Position numbers and translations under genes: made by a program
Part shown: one piece after another, positions 4,633 through 7,672 of the stretch
How positions within the stretch are numbered: position 1 is the stretch's first letter
Layout of the letters: the number at the start of each line of letters is the position of its first letter
The notes under the pieces: model-generated
Database searches by the model: none
What the model saw: the letters and a program-made list of their open reading frames with translations, nothing else
What the model was told of the DNA's origin: nothing
NCBI GenBank assembly: GCA_021823605.1
Contig: JAKANV010000030.1
Span: 1-7,672 of the forward strand
Length of the DNA stretch: 7,672 nt
Origin: a bacterium
GTDB lineage: Bacteria > Patescibacteriota > CPR2 > UBA1875 > JAJYID01
Reading direction: 5' to 3'

Positions 4633-5679
4633 TTAGTCAGTTACTTCAAAGTTTCCTTGGTACATTCCCATACTGCATGTGAAACTAATAGTTCCTGCTT
4701 CAGTCGGTGTGAATTCGAAACTGTCTTCCCCCGTCTTTGGCATGACTTTCTGGATATTTAATGATGGCACGACAAATGCTCGGATACATCCATAAGTATC
4801 ATTTGTGACAAGTTTTACGGTAACTGGGACCCCCTTTTTGATTTTAATCTTTGCTGGGTCGTAGCCCTTGTCAGTCAAATTAATAGTGACCTCTTGCTTG
4901 CCGTTTACGACGCTTGCGCTTTGCGAATCAGAGCTACCTTTGTTTTGAGTGCCTGAGTTATCGCTTGAATCAGTTGAACTGAGGCTGATTTTCGGTATTT
5001 GCACACCGGCAAGTGTAGCTCCGGTAAGTATTGAAAAAACAGCCGTGATAATAACCAAAACTGCTACTAATTTTAAGAAATTTTTCTGCAGTTTTTCGCT
5101 AAGTCGCGTTGCTGTGTAACCCAAGACAAAAAATACAGGCGACGTACCAAGGATGAATGAGAACATTATTGCTGCCCCGTATAGTCCGTTTTGGCTCGAT
5201 ACTGCAAGTAACATCATCGCTTGGGTAATCGCACAAGGCAGAAATACCGTTAGCGCCCCCATGAAAATAGCGCCCAAATCGCCGTTATTTTTAGATTGTT
5301 TGCGGATGTACTTTCTTATGAATTTAGGTGGTTGAAGTGTGAAATATCGAAATATCGGGTGAACATCTAGGATATTTAGGGCAATGCCGAACATGAATAT
5401 ACCAAGCAAAATCTGAAAATATCCTCGTATACTGGGAGCTAAGGTTATAAATGATCCGGCAAAACCAAGCAAAAAACCGAGGATTGTGTATACAAAAAGT
5501 TTGGATGCCAAAAAAAGAAGAACTGGTCTTGCCTTCGGCGCTTTTTGATGTTTTTGGTCGTCTAAATATTCTTTTTCCTCTGTCATGATAACGCTTGCCA
5601 AAAGCCCACCTTGAAGTGCCACACATGAGAGACCGCCGGTAAGAAGTCCTGTGAGAAAGGCGCCGAGTAGTTGGTTCAT
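4633..5679 (-). CDS. TauE/SafE (DsbD-like) membrane protein fused to a cupredoxin domain
   Basis: 348 residues. About six membrane segments (roughly 5-30, 52-80, 86-104, 136-162, 165-188, 200-224) resemble the SafE/UreH/DsbD transmembrane family. They include the typical intramembrane cysteines: C19 in GGLSCVALQGG and C149 in FLPCAITQAMM. A Ser-rich linker (232-258) leads to a C-terminal cupredoxin domain (262-348) outside the membrane. Likely copper ligands there are C298 (YGC), C335, M337 and M339 (CSMGM). The usual His ligands of blue copper proteins are absent, suggesting Cu(I) or altered copper binding. The ATG overlaps the ATPase stop (ATGA), with AGGAGG inside the ATPase gene. It probably receives or relays copper with the ATPase; the direction of transport is not known. 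Confidence 0.85.
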   Translation of the reverse strand: MNQLLGAFLTGLLTGGLSCVALQGGLLASVIMTEEKEYLDDQKHQKAPKARPVLLFLASKLFVYTILGFLLGFAGSFITLAPSIRGYFQILLGIFMFGIALNILDVHPIFRYFTLQPPKFIRKYIRKQSKNNGDLGAIFMGALTVFLPCAITQAMMLLAVSSQNGLYGAAIMFSFILGTSPVFFVLGYTATRLSEKLQKNFLKLVAVLVIITAVFSILTGATLAGVQIPKISLSSTDSSDNSGTQNKGSSDSQSASVVNGKQEVTINLTDKGYDPAKIKIKKGVPVTVKLVTNDTYGCIRAFVVPSLNIQKVMPKTGEDSFEFTPTEAGTISFTCSMGMYQGNFEVTD

Positions 5680-7672
5680 ATTTTTGTCCTCCTAAGTCTT
5701 AATGAATTTGAAACTACTGTAACCGAACTTGCAGCCATTGCTGCTGATGCAATAATTGGATTTAAAAGCAGGCCGATAAATGGATATAAAATACCAGCGG
5801 CTACAGGTATTAATATTATGTTATAAGCAAACGCCCAGAAAAGATTTTGTTTTACTATACTCATAGTGTTTCGTGATAAGTTCCATGCGCTATATGTAGA
5901 GTCTAGAGAGCCATTCATGATTGTTATTTGTCCTGCTTCCATAGCTATGTCTGTGCCGGTTCCCATTGCAACTCCGATATCTGCCGCAGCAAGTGCTGGC
6001 GCGTCGTTAATGCCATCGCCGACCATTGCTACTTTGTATCCTTTTTTCTGAAGCTCTTTAACTTTCTTTTCTTTATCTTCTGGTGCGACTGCGGCAAAAA
6101 CATGGCTTTCTTTGATTCCGGCTTTCTTTGCGATTGCTCTTGCAGTACTTTCATTATCACCCGTAATCATATATACGTTTATCGAAGAGTTTTCAAAGCT
6201 TTTAATTGCGCTCTTAGAATCTTCTTTCATTGTATCTGCTATAGCTATGATTCCCGCAACTTTTCCATTTACAGCCATAAATACGGGGGTTTTGCCTTCA
6301 TTCGCAAATTTATCAAAATCTTTTTCGAGGCTAGAAATATCGATTTTCTCCGCTTTCATCAGTCTGGAGTTGCCTTTGATGATTTTTGCCCCATCAACTT
6401 CTGCTTTTATCCCTTGACCGGAAATTGATTTAAAGTTTTTTGGCTCAGATAATACTAGTCTTCTCTTTTTTGCTTCGCGTACTACAGATTCCCCCAGCGG
6501 ATGTTCGGACCTTTTCTCTGCGGAAGCGGACAATCGGATAAATTCATTCTCAGATAAATCACTTATATTGTGCACATTTACAACCTCTGGCTCACCCTTT
6601 GTGATAGTGCCGGTTTTGTCGAGGAGCACCGCATTAACCTTCTGAAATCTTTCCAAGCTCTCAGCATCCTTAATCAATATTCCGTTCTCTGCACCTTTTC
6701 CTGTGCCGACCATTATGGCTGTTGGTGTGGCAAGCCCCAGTGCGCATGGGCATGCTATGACTACCACAGCTACCATTGTGATTAATGCAATTGTTGGTCC
6801 GGCGAAAATATACCAAATGACAAAAGTAGCGATGGCTATAGAAATAACAATCGGTACAAAATATCCGGAAATGAGGTCCGCAAGTCTTTGTATCGGAGCC
6901 CTTGACCCTTGGGCTTCTTCGACGAGTTTAATTATTTGTGCAAGCAGTGTATCTTTGCCGACCTTTTCGGCTTTGAAGGTAAACGAGCCGGATTTATTAA
7001 TTGTTGCGCCGTAAACTTTATCCCCCTTGGCTTTATCAGCTGGAATAGACTCACCCGTTACCATCGACTCATCAATCGTTGATTCACCAGACAGAATAAT
7101 CCCGTCAACCGGTATTTTCTCGCCAGGCCTGACTACTATCTCATCTCCGACAGCTACTTCTTCTATAGGTATGTCCATTTCTTTACCATTTCGGATGACT
7201 CGGGCCGTTTTGGGGTTTAGCCCGGCTAGCTTCTTTATCGCAGAGTTAGCTCGGCCTTTTGCCCTTGCTTCAAAGAATTTACCAAGCAAAACGAGGGTGA
7301 TAACAACCGCAGAAACATCAAAATATGTCCCAAGTTCTGGAATTTTTAGGCTTAGCTCCTCGGCAAAGGTTACAAAGGTTGAGAAAATGAATGCAGTAAG
7401 GGTACCAATTGCAATTAAAGTATCCATATTAGCATTTCTGTGCTTTAGCCCCTTTATAAATCCGGAAATAAAGATCCATCCTACCCAAAACTGGACTGGC
7501 AATGCTAAAACAAACATCACGATATTTAGAGTCTTCATCGATATCTCCGGCATGCCGGGGATCAAGTCTAGGTTGCCGAGAACCATTATCGAAACAGATA
7601 GAACTGCGCCGATAATCACTTTTAGCTTCAATTTACTTAAATCTTTTTCCTTTTCCGCTTCTTCAGGAGTCA
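5676..7672 (-). CDS. copA: Cu(I)-translocating P1B-type ATPase (CopA-like), N-terminus beyond window
   Basis: The frame is open to the right edge and 664 residues are visible. A TTG at 7631 is not the start, because the frame continues upstream with a charged linker (TPEEAEKEKDLSK) of the kind that follows an N-terminal HMA domain, which would lie outside. Numbering from that TTG, the hallmarks are the actuator TGES (192-195), CPC of the copper-binding helix (294-296), phosphorylation motif DKTGT (338-342), HP of the nucleotide domain (377-378), TGDN (490-493) and GDGIND (538-543). YN (603-604) and MxxSS (632-636) in the last two helices complete the Cu(I)-specific P1B-1 signature. It pumps Cu(I) out of the cytoplasm with ATP. 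It is the first visible gene of the copper operon and overlaps the next gene by 4 nt. The promoter is outside. Confidence 0.96.
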   Translation of the reverse strand, partial: TPEEAEKEKDLSKLKLKVIIGAVLSVSIMVLGNLDLIPGMPEISMKTLNIVMFVLALPVQFWVGWIFISGFIKGLKHRNANMDTLIAIGTLTAFIFSTFVTFAEELSLKIPELGTYFDVSAVVITLVLLGKFFEARAKGRANSAIKKLAGLNPKTARVIRNGKEMDIPIEEVAVGDEIVVRPGEKIPVDGIILSGESTIDESMVTGESIPADKAKGDKVYGATINKSGSFTFKAEKVGKDTLLAQIIKLVEEAQGSRAPIQRLADLISGYFVPIVISIAIATFVIWYIFAGPTIALITMVAVVVIACPCALGLATPTAIMVGTGKGAENGILIKDAESLERFQKVNAVLLDKTGTITKGEPEVVNVHNISDLSENEFIRLSASAEKRSEHPLGESVVREAKKRRLVLSEPKNFKSISGQGIKAEVDGAKIIKGNSRLMKAEKIDISSLEKDFDKFANEGKTPVFMAVNGKVAGIIAIADTMKEDSKSAIKSFENSSINVYMITGDNESTARAIAKKAGIKESHVFAAVAPEDKEKKVKELQKKGYKVAMVGDGINDAPALAAADIGVAMGTGTDIAMEAGQITIMNGSLDSTYSAWNLSRNTMSIVKQNLFWAFAYNIILIPVAAGILYPFIGLLLNPIIASAAMAASSVTVVSNSLRLRRTKI

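Noticed and set aside
5866..7014. Several plus-strand frames of 60-166 codons
   Set aside because: They all lie opposite the well-supported copper ATPase gene and show no family features.
7629..7631. TTG as the start codon of the copper ATPase
   Set aside because: The frame continues open to the window edge with a typical linker sequence, and P1B ATPases normally begin with a metal-binding domain further upstream.
1..7672. CRISPR array, insertion sequence, tRNA or rRNA
   Set aside because: No regularly spaced repeats, transposase frame, terminal inverted repeats or cloverleaf/rRNA motifs were seen on either strand.

Overview
Every supported gene in this window lies on the minus strand, so the locus reads from right to left. 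It most resembles a Candidate Phyla Radiation (Patescibacteria, Saccharibacteria-like) genome. The reasons are many short genes, small exported or single-pass membrane proteins of unknown family, a DUF11-like surface protein ending in an LPxxG-type anchor, and a compact copper operon. This assignment is inference, and a low-GC Gram-positive host cannot be excluded. TGA is used as an ordinary stop (copper ATPase, 39-residue gene), which argues against the lineages that read TGA as glycine.

Right part (about 4413-7672): a copper-handling operon. It holds the C-terminal 664 residues of a Cu(I) P1B-type ATPase (CopA-like, 5' end outside the window). A six-TM TauE/SafE/DsbD-like membrane protein carrying a C-terminal cupredoxin domain overlaps it by 4 nt, and a 68-residue HMA copper chaperone (CopZ-like) follows. 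Together they would bind, shuttle and export copper.

Middle (3828-4395): a candidate promoter and a hairpin/U-tract that could end the copper operon or act as an attenuator. Then come two tightly coupled tiny membrane proteins (61 and 53 residues) closed by a strong intrinsic terminator.

Left part (1-3797): a second transcription unit starting at a near-consensus promoter (TTGACA, 17 nt, TATATT). Its leader is about 220 nt long and folds into five successive hairpins. It is followed by a 39-residue gene, a 271-residue orphan membrane-anchored protein, a 388-residue secreted DUF11-like surface protein, a 160-residue protein with poly-Gln and poly-Pro tracts, and the N-terminal part of a second secreted protein. 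This last one is a paralogue of the N-terminal module of the 388-residue protein. Hairpins follow each of the larger genes. The unit looks like a cell-surface/export locus; the functions of its members are not known.

The parts most worth attention are the structured leader, the paralogous CX7C module, the hairpin that traps a start codon ahead of the poly-Q/poly-P gene, and the two tiny membrane proteins beside the copper operon. No tRNA, rRNA, CRISPR array, insertion sequence or attachment site was seen.
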